A DNA stretch of 5,900 bases. Origin: DASUPK01 sp036520315. Its GTDB lineage: Bacteria > Actinomycetota > Thermoleophilia > Solirubrobacterales > 70-9. Where the stretch lies: NCBI GenBank assembly GCA_036520315.1, contig DATDJZ010000143.1, positions 1-5,900 on the forward strand, in the 5' to 3' direction. This document shows, piece after piece, positions 5,613 to 5,900 of the stretch; positions within the stretch are counted from its first letter, which is position 1, and every line of letters starts with the position of its first letter. Below the pieces are notes generated by a model. The model was given only the letters and a program-made list of their open reading frames with translations. It made no database searches and was not told the DNA's origin. The translations under genes were made by a program, and so were the position numbers.

Positions 5613-5900
5613 ATGAGGATCGCCGTCTCGCGGGCGCCCGACGCTGAACGCGTCGTCAGCCCGCTCGAGCTCTTCTTCGACCTCGTCTACGTCTTCGCGA
5701 TCGGGCAGCTCTCGCACCACCTGCTCGAGCACGTCGATCTGCGGACCGGTGCCGAGACGGCGATCCTGGCGCTCGCGGTCGTGAACGCCTGGTCCACGAC
5801 GACGTGGGGGGCGAACTGGCTCGACCCGGACCGGCTGCCGGTGCGCATGCTGCTCGTCGGGCTGATGTTCGCCAGCCTGCTCATGTCCGTCGCTATCCCC
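5613..5900 (+). CDS. ltrA: LtrA-family (low temperature requirement A) membrane protein, 5' part
   Basis: An open frame runs from ATG at 5613 to the window end (96 codons, no stop). After a short N-terminal segment it reads RVVSPLELFFDLVYVFAIGQ, then a TTTWGANWLDPDRLPVRMLL stretch and FASLLMSVAIP. These match the N-terminal signature of the LtrA family (ELFFDLV-FVFA, TTW--NWLDP), polytopic membrane proteins usually near 380-400 residues. LtrA was named for a Listeria mutant unable to grow at low temperature; its biochemical role is unknown. The first membrane helix includes the FFDLVYVFAIG segment and a second covers about residues 47-62. The gene starts 4 nt after the S2P stop with no strong Shine-Dalgarno sequence, so translation is probably coupled to the S2P gene in one operon. 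The 3' end lies outside the window. Confidence 0.9.
   Translation, partial: MRIAVSRAPDAERVVSPLELFFDLVYVFAIGQLSHHLLEHVDLRTGAETAILALAVVNAWSTTTWGANWLDPDRLPVRMLLVGLMFASLLMSVAIP

Noticed and set aside
4031..5614. Long minus-strand open frame (527 codons) opposite the S2P gene
   Set aside because: It is the antisense shadow of the S2P gene, with no domain and biased composition.
3979..5616. Long plus-strand open frame (545 codons) across the divergent promoter region and S2P gene
   Set aside because: It runs antisense to the M28 gene and out of frame with the S2P gene, its product is Arg/Gly-rich nonsense, and it crosses both promoters. It is a composition artefact.
1..5900. Defence island, mobile element, CRISPR array or biosynthetic cluster
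   Set aside because: I found no direct-repeat array, transposase, integrase, nuclease or synthase gene. The contents are ordinary chromosomal housekeeping or accessory genes of known families.

Overview
The window is high-G+C bacterial chromosome with dense protein genes, very short intergenic gaps and G/C-rich third codon positions. Four genes begin directly downstream of a TANNNT -10 box with no Shine-Dalgarno sequence, which is the leaderless-mRNA arrangement common in Actinomycetota. The gene set (AidB-like acyl-CoA dehydrogenase, DUF2277, NimA-like flavin protein, S2P-CBS protease, LtrA) also fits that phylum. A deep-branching lineage such as Thermoleophilia/Solirubrobacterales is my guess from protein flavour, not something the sequence proves.

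Layout, left to right. (1) 1-96 is the C-terminal tail of an upstream gene, which overlaps by 14 nt the start of (2) an AidB-family acyl-CoA dehydrogenase (83-1756, +). (3) A 77-bp gap holds a 10-bp perfect inverted repeat and a leaderless promoter for a small DUF2277 protein (1834-2100, +). (4) Converging on it with only 3 nt between stop codons is a pyridoxamine-phosphate-oxidase-like flavin protein (2104-2757, -), with its own leaderless promoter. (5) Further right on the minus strand are a membrane-associated M28 zinc peptidase (3090-4352) and, overlapping its 3' end, a small CBU_0592-like membrane protein (2848-3102) that lacks an ordinary start codon. (6) A 77-bp divergent promoter region (4353-4429) separates the peptidase from (7) a plus-strand site-2 protease with two CBS domains (4430-5608), followed 4 nt later by (8) the 5' part of an LtrA-family membrane protein (5613 to the window end).

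The genes do not form one recognisable pathway. They are best read as several short transcription units: a TetR-like(?)/AidB pair; single genes for DUF2277 and the flavin protein; a peptidase/small membrane protein pair; and an S2P/LtrA pair. Two membrane-linked proteases of different classes are transcribed divergently from one small promoter region, which is the most suggestive functional link here.

I see no tRNA, rRNA, CRISPR, insertion sequence or phage gene, and no clear case for a wholly new system. The points most worth checking are the uniform leaderless promoter geometry, the missing canonical start of the small membrane protein, and the hydrophobic insertion inside the M28 catalytic domain.
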